A DNA stretch of 61,734 bases from Deltaproteobacteria bacterium (lineage in GTDB: Bacteria > Myxococcota > Myxococcia > Myxococcales > 40CM-4-68-19). The notes below the pieces were generated by a model that worked only from the letters and a program-made list of their open reading frames with translations, did not search any database and was not told the origin of the DNA. Location of the stretch: contig VBKL01000082.1 in assembly GCA_005879805.1 (NCBI GenBank), positions 1 through 61,734 of the forward strand, written 5' to 3'. Shown here in pieces: positions 48,927-59,932 of this stretch; within the stretch, counting starts at the first letter, position 1, and the number at the start of each line of letters is the position of its first letter. The translations under genes and the position numbers were made by a program.

Positions 48927-49397
48927 CTACTTGGCCTCCGACTCGGTCGCGATGGCCAGCCTTTCCAGGCCTACCGACTTCGCGATCTCCATCACCTCGA
49001 CGACCTTGCCGTGATGCGTTCCGGTGTCCGCCTGGATGATCACCTGGGCGTCCGGAGAGTCCTTGTGCAGCTTGGTGAGCCTCTCCCGGACTTGCTCCGC
49101 GTCGACGACCTTGCCTTCGATCACCGTGCGCCCATCGGCGAGGATGGCGATGGGGAAGTCCTGCGCGGCGACGTGCAGCTCCTTCGCGGCCCCCTTGGGC
49201 AGATCGACGCGGATGCCGGCGCCCGCCCCTCCCTGGCCCGCTTCCACGAGGGCCGTGCTCGTCACCATGAAGATGATGAGCAGCACGAGGAAGATGTCGG
49301 TCAGCGGAGTGATGTTGATGTCGCTGAAGACGGCCGGCGGAGCGTCGCCGGAGTCGTCATCATGGTGGTGGCTGCCGTGCGGACCGCTGATCGCCAT
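48927..49397 (-). CDS. Biopolymer transport protein ExbD/TolR family
   Basis: 156 residues. A cytoplasmic N-terminus with a His/Asp-rich stretch (GSHHHDDDSGD) precedes one membrane segment with the proton-conducting Asp: SDINITPLTDIFLVLLIIFMVTS. A periplasmic domain follows (LPKGAAKELHVAAQDFPIAILADGRTVIEGKVVD). With the TolQ/ExbB-type protein it converts proton flow into force for outer membrane processes. Its ATG shares one base with the stop of the upstream partner (TGATG). No TonB, TolA or TolB lies in the window, so the system cannot be named more closely. Confidence 0.93.
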   Translation of the reverse strand: MAISGPHGSHHHDDDSGDAPPAVFSDINITPLTDIFLVLLIIFMVTSTALVEAGQGGAGAGIRVDLPKGAAKELHVAAQDFPIAILADGRTVIEGKVVDAEQVRERLTKLHKDSPDAQVIIQADTGTHHGKVVEVMEIAKSVGLERLAIATESEAK

Positions 49398-50098
49398 CAG
49401 GCCCTCACGCCCTGCGCGGGAGCCGCGGCGGAAGGCTCGGCGGGCGCCGGCCGCGAGGCGGAGAGCGAGGCTCGCAGCGCCTCGGCCTTCTCTTCCACGG
49501 CCTCGACCAGCTCGTCGGCCTTGAGCGTCAGATCGAAGGCTTCCTTGCTGACCCGGGCCTGGAAGTAGTTGTAGAGGACGACCGCTTCGACGGCGACCGC
49601 GATGCCGCCGGCCGTGGTGATGAGGGCCTCCGAGATGCCGCTCGCGACGACGGCGAATCCACCGGTGCCGGCAGCTGCCATGGATCGAAAGGAGTGCAGG
49701 ATGCCCCAGACGGTGCCGAAGAGACCGACGAACGGCATCACCGCTCCGAGCGTGCCGAGGACCCAGAGCGGAGCTCGCAGGGCCTGGATCACTTCCCGGC
49801 GGGCGCGATCGACCGCATCGGGGAGCCGGTCGAGCCGGGTCGTCCGATCGAGCGCCGCGCGGTAGAGGGCCGCGGTCGGCGTGTGCGCGCGGTCGCATTC
49901 ATGCAGTGCCTGGGAGGCATCGCCGCGCAAGAGGGCCCGGATCACCCCTTGGTGCAGCTCCTGGGACCGGGAGGAGAACCCGCGCAGGAAGAGGACCCGC
50001 TCGATCCCGATGAACAGGGCCAGAAGCGAGCCGAGCACGATGATCCCCATCGTGATCCCGCCCTGTTGCAGGAACAGCTTCAGCTCACCGAAGTTCAT
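49397..50098 (-). CDS. MotA/TolQ/ExbB proton channel family protein
   Basis: 233 residues. Three membrane segments: GGITMGIIVLGSLLALFIGIERVLFLRGF, the second at APLWVLGTLGAVMPFVGLFGTVWGILHSF, and the third at FAVVASGISEALITTAGGIAVAVEAVVLYNYF. The GLFGTVWGI and GISEALITTAGG signatures are those of TolQ/ExbB. It forms the pentameric channel around the ExbD/TolR dimer encoded next. A coiled, Ala-rich cytoplasmic tail follows residue 195. ATG 50096-50098 is followed by a family-like MNFGELKLFLQQGG. Confidence 0.93.
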   Translation of the reverse strand: MNFGELKLFLQQGGITMGIIVLGSLLALFIGIERVLFLRGFSSRSQELHQGVIRALLRGDASQALHECDRAHTPTAALYRAALDRTTRLDRLPDAVDRARREVIQALRAPLWVLGTLGAVMPFVGLFGTVWGILHSFRSMAAAGTGGFAVVASGISEALITTAGGIAVAVEAVVLYNYFQARVSKEAFDLTLKADELVEAVEEKAEALRASLSASRPAPAEPSAAAPAQGVRA

Positions 50099-50178
50099 GG
50101 GGTTTGCATAACACGCGAACACGCCCGCCTCCTTGCGGAGAGCGCCCCCTTCGTCGCGATGCGCTATAAGCGGCGCCC

Positions 50179-51042
50179 GTGCCCGCCTGGACCGAGCTGG
50201 CCCTCGCCTGCGCGCGCGCGGCGCGGGCTGCCCTCCGCCTCCCGTCGGACGCCTCTCCGGTCGCAGTCGTGCTCGGATCCGGGCTGGGCGCCTTCGCCGA
50301 ACGCCTCGCGTCCCAGACCGCCGTCCCGTTCGAGAGCCTGCCGGGCTTTCCGGCCACCACCGTTCCCGGCCACCGCGGACGCCTCGTCTTCGGGGATCTG
50401 GGTGGAGTTCCCGTTCTCGCGCTCCAGGGACGCCTCCACGGATACGAAGGACACGATGCCGCCACGGTGGCCTTCCCTGGCCGCGTTCTCGGAGTGCTGG
50501 GCTCCCGCGCATTGGTCGTCACCAACGCTGCCGGAGGAGTGAACCCGGATTTCGCTCCGGGCGACCTGATGCGGATCGCCGACCACCTCAACTTGAGCGG
50601 ACGCAATCCTCTCCTCGGGCCCAACGAGGACGCACTGGGAGCTCGCTTTCCCGATCTCTCCCGCGCTTATGACCCGCGGCTCGCCGAGGCTTTGGAAACG
50701 GCCGCGAAGGAAACGGAGATCGCGCTCCGCCGCGGCATCTATGCGCAGATCACCGGTCCGAGCTACGAGACGGCGGCGGAGGTGCGTGCGCTCCGGCTGC
50801 TAGGCGCCGATGCGGTCGGGATGAGCACCGTTCCCGAAGTGATCGCCGCCGCCCACCAGGGCATTCCCTGCTGCGGGATCTCGTGCATCACCAACGCCGC
50901 GGCAGGGATCTCGCACACCCCCCTCAGCCACCAGGAAGTGGTGGAAGTGGCCAGGCGCGTCGAGGGGACCTTCGCCCGCCTTCTCTGCGCGTTCATCCCG
51001 CGCGCCGCCGCGGCGGTTCCCGCGAGGAAGGCGCTCGCCTGA
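50179..51042 (+). CDS. punA: Purine-nucleoside phosphorylase (trimeric, PunA type)
   Basis: 287 residues, complete. Splits (deoxy)guanosine and inosine with phosphate. Motifs: VAVVLGSGLGAFAERL, FPATTVPGHRGRLVFG (phosphate-binding His), LQGRLHGYEGHD, LVVTNAAGGVNPDFAPGDLMRIADHLNL, YAQITGPSYETAAEVRALRLLGADAVGMSTVPEVIAA and GISCITNAAAGIS. GTG 50179 is the start that gives the family N-terminus. The cdd start overlaps its stop (TGATG), so purine and cytidine salvage are coupled. Confidence 0.95.
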   Translation: MPAWTELALACARAARAALRLPSDASPVAVVLGSGLGAFAERLASQTAVPFESLPGFPATTVPGHRGRLVFGDLGGVPVLALQGRLHGYEGHDAATVAFPGRVLGVLGSRALVVTNAAGGVNPDFAPGDLMRIADHLNLSGRNPLLGPNEDALGARFPDLSRAYDPRLAEALETAAKETEIALRRGIYAQITGPSYETAAEVRALRLLGADAVGMSTVPEVIAAAHQGIPCCGISCITNAAAGISHTPLSHQEVVEVARRVEGTFARLLCAFIPRAAAAVPARKALA

Positions 51043-51560
51043 TGCCCAAGGCGGTCGACTTGCGACGCCTGCTGCGAGCCGCGGCCCGCGCCCGCGAGCT
51101 GGCCTACGCGCCGTACTCGAAGTTCGCGGTAGGCGCCGCCGTGCTCGCCGGCGGACGGATCCACGCCGCCTGCAACGTCGAGAACGGCTCCTTCCCGCTC
51201 TCGGTCTGCGCCGAGCGGAATGCGGTGGGAATGGCCGTCGCTCGCGGCGCGCGCCGGATCGAGGCCGTTGCCGTCGTGGGAGGAACCACGAAGCCGGCGT
51301 CTCCTTGTGGAGGCTGCCGGCAGGTGCTGGCAGAGTTCTGCGATGCTTCCGTGCCGGTGATCTACGCCTGTCCCGGTGGACGGCCCATCTCGACCACCAT
51401 GGGCGCGCTCCTTCCGCACGCGTTCTCCGGGGGCGACGTCAAGGCGGCGGCGGAGCCATCCAGGGGCACTCGGGATCGGGATCGGGGGCGACGGGCTCCT
51501 TCGCCTGGCAGGGGTCGAACTGCACCTCGTGGCCCCTCGTCTCGAAATACCGGCCGATGA
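51042..51560 (+). CDS. cdd: Cytidine deaminase, C-terminus overlapping the next gene
   Basis: Homodomain of about 130 residues: YAPYSKFAVGAAVLAGGRIHAACNVENGSFPLSVCAERNAVGMAVA (CAE zinc/catalytic site) and PASPCGGCRQVLAEF (two zinc Cys). It deaminates cytidine and deoxycytidine to uridine forms. The family ends near ALLPHAF (about 51425). Here the frame runs 45 codons further, entirely inside the 3' end of the lipoprotein gene on the other strand (overlap 122 bp). The extra tail (GTRDRDRGRRAP...) is low-complexity and probably not natural; the true stop may be missing. Confidence 0.88.
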   Translation: MPKAVDLRRLLRAAARARELAYAPYSKFAVGAAVLAGGRIHAACNVENGSFPLSVCAERNAVGMAVARGARRIEAVAVVGGTTKPASPCGGCRQVLAEFCDASVPVIYACPGGRPISTTMGALLPHAFSGGDVKAAAEPSRGTRDRDRGRRAPSPGRGRTAPRGPSSRNTGR

Positions 51561-54501
51561 GGTTGGCGAGGAACCGATCCATGTCGAAGAGCTTCTGCGG
51601 CTGGGGGCTCGAGAACCCGTGCTGCCCTGTCCGGCTCAGGTAGGGGAGCAACAGGCCGGAGAACGCGGTCGTCTTGTCCGCCAGCGTCACGGGCCGCAGG
51701 AGCTGCTGGCGCAAGGGCGGATTGAGGCGGGGCGCGATCAATCCGTCCGTGCAGTTCGCCCCCGCGGCGTCGCACGAATAGCCGCTCGGATCGACGAGGA
51801 CGTCGCCGGTGCAATCCGCTCCGCCATCGCAGCGGACATGGCCCTCGAGCGTCACGCGCGGCCCGAAGGTGGTCGAGGCGAACCGCTGTGTGCGAGCCAC
51901 TCCCTCGACCACGCCCGATTCGATCAGCACCTGGTCGATGGGAATGCCGTACGCCGGATCGGGCTGTTTCATCTCCACCATTCCGGCGGCGCGGGCGAGC
52001 GCGATCGCGGTACTCGTCGGAACGGCTGGATCTCCGACCGTCCCCACCACCAGCGTGGGGGCCGGACCCGCGCCGAGGCGGGCCGCGAGCTGGTTCTGGA
52101 AGTAGAACGGAGCGTAGTTGATCGGGTCCGCCGGCTCGAGGACGGTCTGGGCAATCTGGACCAGCCTGCGGAGCTCGGGAGTGTTCCGGGTCCTGCCGTA
52201 GCCACGAGCGGGAGCGGAGAGCGGGTCGCCCGCCCGATACGTGACTCCGTAGAAGGATGTGTCGAAGCCGAAGGTATTGATGGTGCGCGTGGTCGATCCG
52301 GAGATCTCGATCTGCAACCCATCGCCCGGCGTCAGCACTGTGACCGCGCCGGGCGATCCCGCGGGCAATTTCGAAGAAACCGAGAGCGTCGGCCAATCGG
52401 CGGAGAAGGCGACGCGCACGTTGCCGCTCGCGTCCGCGGTGCCAGTCGCGCAGCCCTGCAGGGGATCGCCGCTGCAAGGCGCGGTAGCCGCCACCTGCCT
52501 GAGGTTGCGAACCGACACCTTGTCGCCCGGCTGCAGGGCGAGAGGTGCGACGGGAAGGTCCCGCTCCCGCGTGAGATCGGCGACGACCATCACCAGGGTC
52601 GGCTGCGCGTCTGCTTCGCCCGGGGCGCAGCGCCCGAGCGCGGCGCTGTATGGGCAGGTGGCGAAGAAGGGACCGAGCATATGCAGGAAGATGGCGTTCA
52701 TCACCGGCGCGAGGTTGGTGCGGAGCCCGATGTCGGTTAGCCCGCCGCCGCCGCTACCCACCACGGCTCCGCGGAGGGAAGGCTCGAGCGCAGGCATCAG
52801 GCCGGTGAGGATCCCGCCCAGCGACTCGCCAAAGACGAACACGTCGGCGCCGGGATTGGCCGCCCCTTGCGCGAAGGTGACCGGAGGCTTGTCGTTGGAA
52901 GCGAACGCGCCGGGGAAGGTGGGCAGGCCGCCGAAGTCGGGAATCCCGTCTCCGTTGAAGTCGCCGGCGCGGGAGGCGATCGGCTGGGCGCCAGGGGCGG
53001 AGATGAGGAGGAACTGCCCGGTCCCATCGAAGGAGCGGAGCAGCTTCGCGAGCTGGAACCAGTCGATGGCCGACTGTCGCAGGACGTCGCGGGCGTGGAA
53101 AAGCTGCGCGCCGAAGTAGTCGCCGCCCGGATCCGCGATCCCGTCGTTGTCGGGGTCGCGGGCCCGGCCGGAGAGGATGTTCTTCGGCACCGCCACGAAG
53201 AACGGGACCGCCCGGCCCACCACCCGAGCCGTGCGCGCGTTCAGATCGACCTGGAAGCTCGCGTCCTGGGGCGACTGGTCCGTCACGTCGAGGAAGGCAG
53301 GCGAGGTGTAGGTGCCTGAAACGAAATAGTCGATGTACCGGAAGGAGGCAGCGAGGGCCTGCACCTGTTCTGGCCCGGGCGAGCCGAAGAGCGGCGCGAC
53401 CGCCGGGTCCCCGAGGAACGCGAGCAGCTCTGGCGCGCTCAGGCGGTAGGCGATGTCCGCGATGGAGACGGGGGTCGTCCCGTCGTGCTCGCGGGAGACG
53501 GTCATGATGGTGCGGTACGCGTTCTGCCCCAGGTTCGGGTCGCTGACCTGGATCGGGAACTGGGTGGCGAGGATGAGCAGGCCGCCGGTCCCATCCATCC
53601 CCTGGACGATCGCTTCCATCTCCCGGGTGACTGATTGGGTGGTGAACGCCCAGACGTACGCGATGTCCGAGAGCAGCACGCCGGGCGGAAGGTGCGCGAG
53701 CAGCGGCCGCAACTCGTTGGTCTGGCCGGGATGATTGATGCCCGAGCCGGGCGGAACCACCGCTCTCGCCTGCGGGTCGCGGACCCGGTTGGTGAGGAGG
53801 ACCGCGTATCGCGTCTGCTGGCGGAGCGGAACTACCGGGCGGAGGATGAGCGTGTGCGTCGAGCGCTCGTAGAACTCGAGCAGGTCCTCGTCCTGCTGCA
53901 GGACGTTCCCGTGGGTTGCCCGGAAGGCGGGATCGAGAGGATGGAGCAGATTCGCGAACGGTCCGCGGGTCGGGAAGAGGAGATTGGTCTCGTCCGCGAA
54001 CGGATCGTTGACGAAGTAGGGCGCCGGGTCGTTCTGCAGCGTGTACGGGAAATGCGAATGGAGGCCGACGCCGAAGTCGAGAGCCACTTCGTTGCCGGTC
54101 GCGATCTCTACGACATGGATGGCGTGGTTGGCAGGGTTGGGATCGCTCTCTGTCGCGAGCAGACCGGGTACGTCGATGTCGGCGTCGAACGCGACGGTGA
54201 GCGGCGCGAAGGTACCGAAGCCGTCGAGGGAGTCGAGGCGGCTGTGCAAGTCGCGCTCGAGCTGCGTCGGGGCCACGACGCTGGAGTTCAGGCGAAGGCC
54301 GGTCGGGCTCGAGGTGTCGACGCGGGTGAGGATGTCGTTCGGGAACGGCACCTCGGGAAACGGCTTGCGGGTGAGGTCGAAGACGATACGCGGGCCGCCG
54401 GTCTGCTGGGCGGGCGCGAGGCCCTCGAAGGGCTCCGCGCTCCGGCAGGCGGCGAGCGCGCTCGCGAGGCAGCAGGCGATGGGGAGGAGGCTCTTCGACA
54501 T
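51439..54501 (-). CDS. Large lipoprotein with alpha/beta-hydrolase fold and calcium-loop motifs
   Basis: 1020 residues. Lipoprotein signal MSKSLLPIACCLASALAAC. The N-terminal half (residues about 25-330) has FDLTRKPFPEVPFPNDILTRVD and RPVVPLRQQTRYAVLLTNRVRD, resembling the N-terminal domain of bacterial virulence-factor lipases (VolA/Pla-1/cef type). Two EF-hand-like loops are seen: DPDNDGIADPGGD and DFNGDGIPDFGG. The nucleophile elbow is FVFGESLGGILTG (GxSxG-like GESLG). A likely acidic or His partner could not be fixed. Expected to act on lipids at the cell surface. It follows the barrel protein by 30 bp on the same strand, so the two may work together. Confidence 0.78.
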   Translation of the reverse strand: MSKSLLPIACCLASALAACRSAEPFEGLAPAQQTGGPRIVFDLTRKPFPEVPFPNDILTRVDTSSPTGLRLNSSVVAPTQLERDLHSRLDSLDGFGTFAPLTVAFDADIDVPGLLATESDPNPANHAIHVVEIATGNEVALDFGVGLHSHFPYTLQNDPAPYFVNDPFADETNLLFPTRGPFANLLHPLDPAFRATHGNVLQQDEDLLEFYERSTHTLILRPVVPLRQQTRYAVLLTNRVRDPQARAVVPPGSGINHPGQTNELRPLLAHLPPGVLLSDIAYVWAFTTQSVTREMEAIVQGMDGTGGLLILATQFPIQVSDPNLGQNAYRTIMTVSREHDGTTPVSIADIAYRLSAPELLAFLGDPAVAPLFGSPGPEQVQALAASFRYIDYFVSGTYTSPAFLDVTDQSPQDASFQVDLNARTARVVGRAVPFFVAVPKNILSGRARDPDNDGIADPGGDYFGAQLFHARDVLRQSAIDWFQLAKLLRSFDGTGQFLLISAPGAQPIASRAGDFNGDGIPDFGGLPTFPGAFASNDKPPVTFAQGAANPGADVFVFGESLGGILTGLMPALEPSLRGAVVGSGGGGLTDIGLRTNLAPVMNAIFLHMLGPFFATCPYSAALGRCAPGEADAQPTLVMVVADLTRERDLPVAPLALQPGDKVSVRNLRQVAATAPCSGDPLQGCATGTADASGNVRVAFSADWPTLSVSSKLPAGSPGAVTVLTPGDGLQIEISGSTTRTINTFGFDTSFYGVTYRAGDPLSAPARGYGRTRNTPELRRLVQIAQTVLEPADPINYAPFYFQNQLAARLGAGPAPTLVVGTVGDPAVPTSTAIALARAAGMVEMKQPDPAYGIPIDQVLIESGVVEGVARTQRFASTTFGPRVTLEGHVRCDGGADCTGDVLVDPSGYSCDAAGANCTDGLIAPRLNPPLRQQLLRPVTLADKTTAFSGLLLPYLSRTGQHGFSSPQPQKLFDMDRFLANLIGRYFETRGHEVQFDPCQAKEPVAPDPDPECPWMAPPPP

Positions 54502-54531
54502 GGCGATTGGACGGGGAAGGGTCACGCCTGT

Positions 54532-56052
54532 TCAGAAGGAAAGCGTCGCCCGCAGCTTGGTGGCGGTGACGCCGGCCATGGCGGACCCGTCAGCACGGCG
54601 GAAGGCGTTGCCGGGAAAGAGATGGCCAGCCTGGAGCCCGATTTCGAGGCCGAATGGATCCGCCAGGCGGGTGCGGTATGCGATGGCGCCGTCGATCTCG
54701 ACGCCGTAGTCCCGGCCGGGGTTCGCGCCGAACACATTGAGCTGGGTGGACGAGACGTACGACTGGAACGGGTCGGTCGGAAGCTGCGCCGCGCGGGCGA
54801 AGAGCACGCTGCCCACCAGCCGGAATCTATTGCCGAACACGGGCGGCGAGTAACGTAGAGTGGGCTTGAGATAGAGGGCGTTGGTGACCGCGCCTTCGGT
54901 GGGCAAGAGGTCGATGCCGACCGGCGGGCGGCCCGAAAGGCGCGGATCGGCGATGCGCCGCGCCGCGTTCTGCGACTGGAAGAGCAGCACCTCGTCGAAC
55001 AGGACCATCCCGACCTTGTAATCGCGATTGAACTGGAAGCCGGTGGATGCGCCGTCGAACGGGTTGGCGTCGCCGCTCGCGTATCCGCCTTCGATCTCCG
55101 CCTCCACCGGGCCGCGCGAGACGAGGGCGCGGGCAGCGGCGCCCTGCTGCGCAACCTTCGCGTTGGTGACGAGCGAGTTGAGGTTCGCGCCGTGGCTGGT
55201 GCCGCCCCAGATCTCGACGCCCTCCGCTTCCAGGCTGAGGATGCCGCCGAACGATCCGAGCGGGAACAGCGTCCGGGCATGGAAATCGAAGGTCCAGACG
55301 TGCAGGTCGCCCCCGTTCGCCGCGTAGCTCTGGATCCGGCGCGTGACGTAGAGGCCCGCCCGGGAGTCGGGCGAAGGGTCATAGACCAGCGCGGCGAGGA
55401 CCTGCCACGCCGTGTCGCCCCAGGTGAGCCCGCCGGTGCCGTTCGAAGTGACGAGCTGCGCGTAGCGGTCCCGGTAGATGAGATCGCCGGCCAGCGCGAT
55501 CGCCACCGTTCGCGCGAGATGGTTTCGCGGGCCGAGGAACCGGAGCGGCCTGGTGGCGAAGAGGATCCGATCGACGATGTCGCCGAAGCGGATGTCGCCG
55601 AAGTCGGGCCCTTCCTCCTGGTTGCCGCCGCTGGTCAACACGCCCATGCCCCAGTCGCTCGGCATCTGCCCGATCTCGAAGATCCCGACCGGCATCCGGA
55701 GCTTGGCGAAGAGGTGGCGGAAGTCGAATCCCTGCGCACGGGTTCCGTTGTGCTGCGACCGCTCCGTGTACCCCAGTTCCTGGAAGGAAGGGGCGAGATC
55801 GCCCGCGATGAGCCCGGAAAGGATGTCGAAGGAGGCCTGGATCTCGATCTGCCCTTCCTCGACGATCTTCGGCGTCAGCCGCAGCCGGTGCTCGGCATAG
55901 GCCGTCTGGCCGATCCGGGTCGAGGGGTCGAGCAGGTAGTTGGAGTTGAGGTCGAGCCGCATCCGGTACGATCCGTCGACGCGGACCTCGGCGGCGAAGG
56001 CCGGCCCCGCCGCGGCCAGCGCGGCCGCGGCGAGCGATGCAAGTCTGCGCAC
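54532..56052 (-). CDS. Outer membrane beta-barrel protein of unknown function
   Basis: 506 residues. Start GTG 56050-56052 (GAGGGG 7 bp upstream) gives a signal peptide, VRRLASLAAAALAAAGPAFA. The rest shows alternating amphipathic strands (VDGSYRMRLDLNSNYLL, AEHRLRLTPKIVEEGQIEIQASFDIL, AGLYVTRRIQSYA) and ends in ATKLRATLSF, a C-terminal aromatic strand signal for BAM. It may be a porin or a channel for the lipoprotein next to it; no family is recognised. The upstream ATG 56077-56079 is in frame but would put charged residues before the signal. Confidence 0.72.
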   Translation of the reverse strand: MRRLASLAAAALAAAGPAFAAEVRVDGSYRMRLDLNSNYLLDPSTRIGQTAYAEHRLRLTPKIVEEGQIEIQASFDILSGLIAGDLAPSFQELGYTERSQHNGTRAQGFDFRHLFAKLRMPVGIFEIGQMPSDWGMGVLTSGGNQEEGPDFGDIRFGDIVDRILFATRPLRFLGPRNHLARTVAIALAGDLIYRDRYAQLVTSNGTGGLTWGDTAWQVLAALVYDPSPDSRAGLYVTRRIQSYAANGGDLHVWTFDFHARTLFPLGSFGGILSLEAEGVEIWGGTSHGANLNSLVTNAKVAQQGAAARALVSRGPVEAEIEGGYASGDANPFDGASTGFQFNRDYKVGMVLFDEVLLFQSQNAARRIADPRLSGRPPVGIDLLPTEGAVTNALYLKPTLRYSPPVFGNRFRLVGSVLFARAAQLPTDPFQSYVSSTQLNVFGANPGRDYGVEIDGAIAYRTRLADPFGLEIGLQAGHLFPGNAFRRADGSAMAGVTATKLRATLSF

Positions 56053-56092
56053 GTTGACACCCCTCGGACGCTGTCCCATATCAGGCGGCCGG

Positions 56093-57094
56093 ATGCGCAT
56101 CCAGGGCGGCCTGGCCTCTTGCGTCGGAAGACTGACCCGCGGCGCTCTCGCCATCGGGAACTTCGACGGCGTCCACCTGGGACACCGCGGCTTGTTCGAC
56201 GCGGCGCGCTCCGCCGCTCGAGACCTGGGAGGGCCCGCGGCGGCGCTCACCTTCGAGCCGCATCCGGCGAAGTTGCTCGCTCCCGAGTACGCGCCTCCCC
56301 GCATCACCACCCTTTCGCGCAAGCGCGAGCTGTGTACCGCCGCCGGCTTGGACGTTCTTGTCGAGCAGTCATTCGACCGCGCCTTCGCAGCCCTCGATCC
56401 GGGCGCCTTCATCGACCTTCTGGCGAAGACCGGCATCGGGCAGGTGATCGTCGGTCCCGACTTCACCTACGGCCGCGACCGCAAGGGCAGCGTCGAGTCG
56501 CTTCGCGCGGAGCTTTCCGAGCGCCGCGTCCAGCTGCACGTGGTGCCTCCGATCACCGTGCACGGCCTCGTGGTGTCCTCGACCAAGGTGCGGGAATTCG
56601 TGCTCGAAGGGCGCGTCCAGGCGGCGGCGGCGCTGCTCGGGCGCCCCTACGATCTCGACGGCGAGGTGGTGCGCGGCGAAGGTCGCGGCCGCAAGCTCGG
56701 CTTTCCCACCGCGAACATCGACACCGGCGCCGAGCTTCTACCTTCCGTCGGGGTCTACGCGGTTCGTGCCCGCATCCAGGAGGCGCGTTCTTCCGAGGGA
56801 GCCGCGGGCTCGGACAGCTTCGAGCCGCCGCGATTCGGAGCGCCGATCGCCGGAGCCGCGAACCTCGGTCTAAATCCGACCTTCCGCAAAGACGCGCACG
56901 CAGGCGGCGGACGGGATCGGCTGGTGCTCGAAGTCCATTTGCTGGACACCGATCAGGATCTGTACGGGGCGACGCTGCGGGTGGAGTTCCATCACCGGCT
57001 GCGCGACGAGCGGCGTTTTCCCAGCGTGGATGCGCTTCGCCAGGAAATCGTCAATGACATCGAGCAGGCTCGCCGATTGCTCGCGAGCCGCTGA
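56093..57094 (+). CDS. ribF: Bifunctional riboflavin kinase / FAD synthetase
   Basis: 333 residues. N-terminal nucleotidyltransferase: GALAIGNFDGVHLGHRGLFDAAR (the GxFDGxHxGH motif), LTFEPHPAKLL, VIVGPDFTYGRDRKGSVESL, VSSTKVREFVLEGRV. C-terminal flavokinase: LLGRPYDLDGEVVRGEGRGRKLGFPTANI and GAANLGLNPTFRKDAHAGGGRDRLVLEVHLLD. It turns riboflavin into FMN and FAD. ATG 56093 gives the expected short N-terminus; the frame is open further upstream but without family residues. A short insertion (ARSSEGAAGSDSFEPPRFGAP) in the flavokinase part is unusual. Confidence 0.95.
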   Translation: MRIQGGLASCVGRLTRGALAIGNFDGVHLGHRGLFDAARSAARDLGGPAAALTFEPHPAKLLAPEYAPPRITTLSRKRELCTAAGLDVLVEQSFDRAFAALDPGAFIDLLAKTGIGQVIVGPDFTYGRDRKGSVESLRAELSERRVQLHVVPPITVHGLVVSSTKVREFVLEGRVQAAAALLGRPYDLDGEVVRGEGRGRKLGFPTANIDTGAELLPSVGVYAVRARIQEARSSEGAAGSDSFEPPRFGAPIAGAANLGLNPTFRKDAHAGGGRDRLVLEVHLLDTDQDLYGATLRVEFHHRLRDERRFPSVDALRQEIVNDIEQARRLLASR

Positions 57095-57101
57095 GGTTCT
57101 G

Positions 57102-57122
57102 CGACACCCGCCCACAGTGTCG
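57102..57122 (+). terminator. Possible weak terminator hairpin after ribF
   Basis: A 6-bp stem (CGACAC/GTGTCG) with a 9-nt loop, 8 bp after the ribF stop. There is no T-run after it. Confidence 0.3.
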
Positions 57123-57205
57123 GATGTTGCACGTCCAGATGTTCCTGTGAGGGGGTGTAAGATACCGCCAGACCCCTCCTCCTAAAGCCATTCAAATCAC
57201 CCCCC

Positions 57206-57251
57206 GCCAAGCCGAGAATTATTCGGAACTGCGCATGGTTTCTCGCTTGGC
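57206..57251 (+). promoter_or_regulatory. Inverted repeat in the pilB promoter region
   Basis: GCCAAGCCGAGAA (57206-57218) and TTCTCGCTTGGC (57240-57251) pair over 12 bp with one bulged C; the loop is 21 nt. The right arm touches a candidate promoter (TTGGCA 57247-57252 and TATACT 57267-57272; the 14-bp spacing is shorter than ideal). It may be an operator for the pil operon, or a hairpin if transcription starts upstream. Confidence 0.4.
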
Positions 57252-57301
57252 AAGGGTCCCATGCCCTATACTCGCGTCTCCTTTTCGATGAGGTGATCTG
57301 G

Positions 57302-58805
<1,504 letters not shown>

Positions 58806-58816
58806 AGGAGACCACC

Positions 58817-59920
<1,104 letters not shown>

Positions 59921-59932
59921 GGAGAGCAGCGC

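Noticed and set aside
57247..57265. Sigma-54 promoter upstream of pilB
   Set aside because: A GG and a GC are present but 12 bp apart instead of the required 10.
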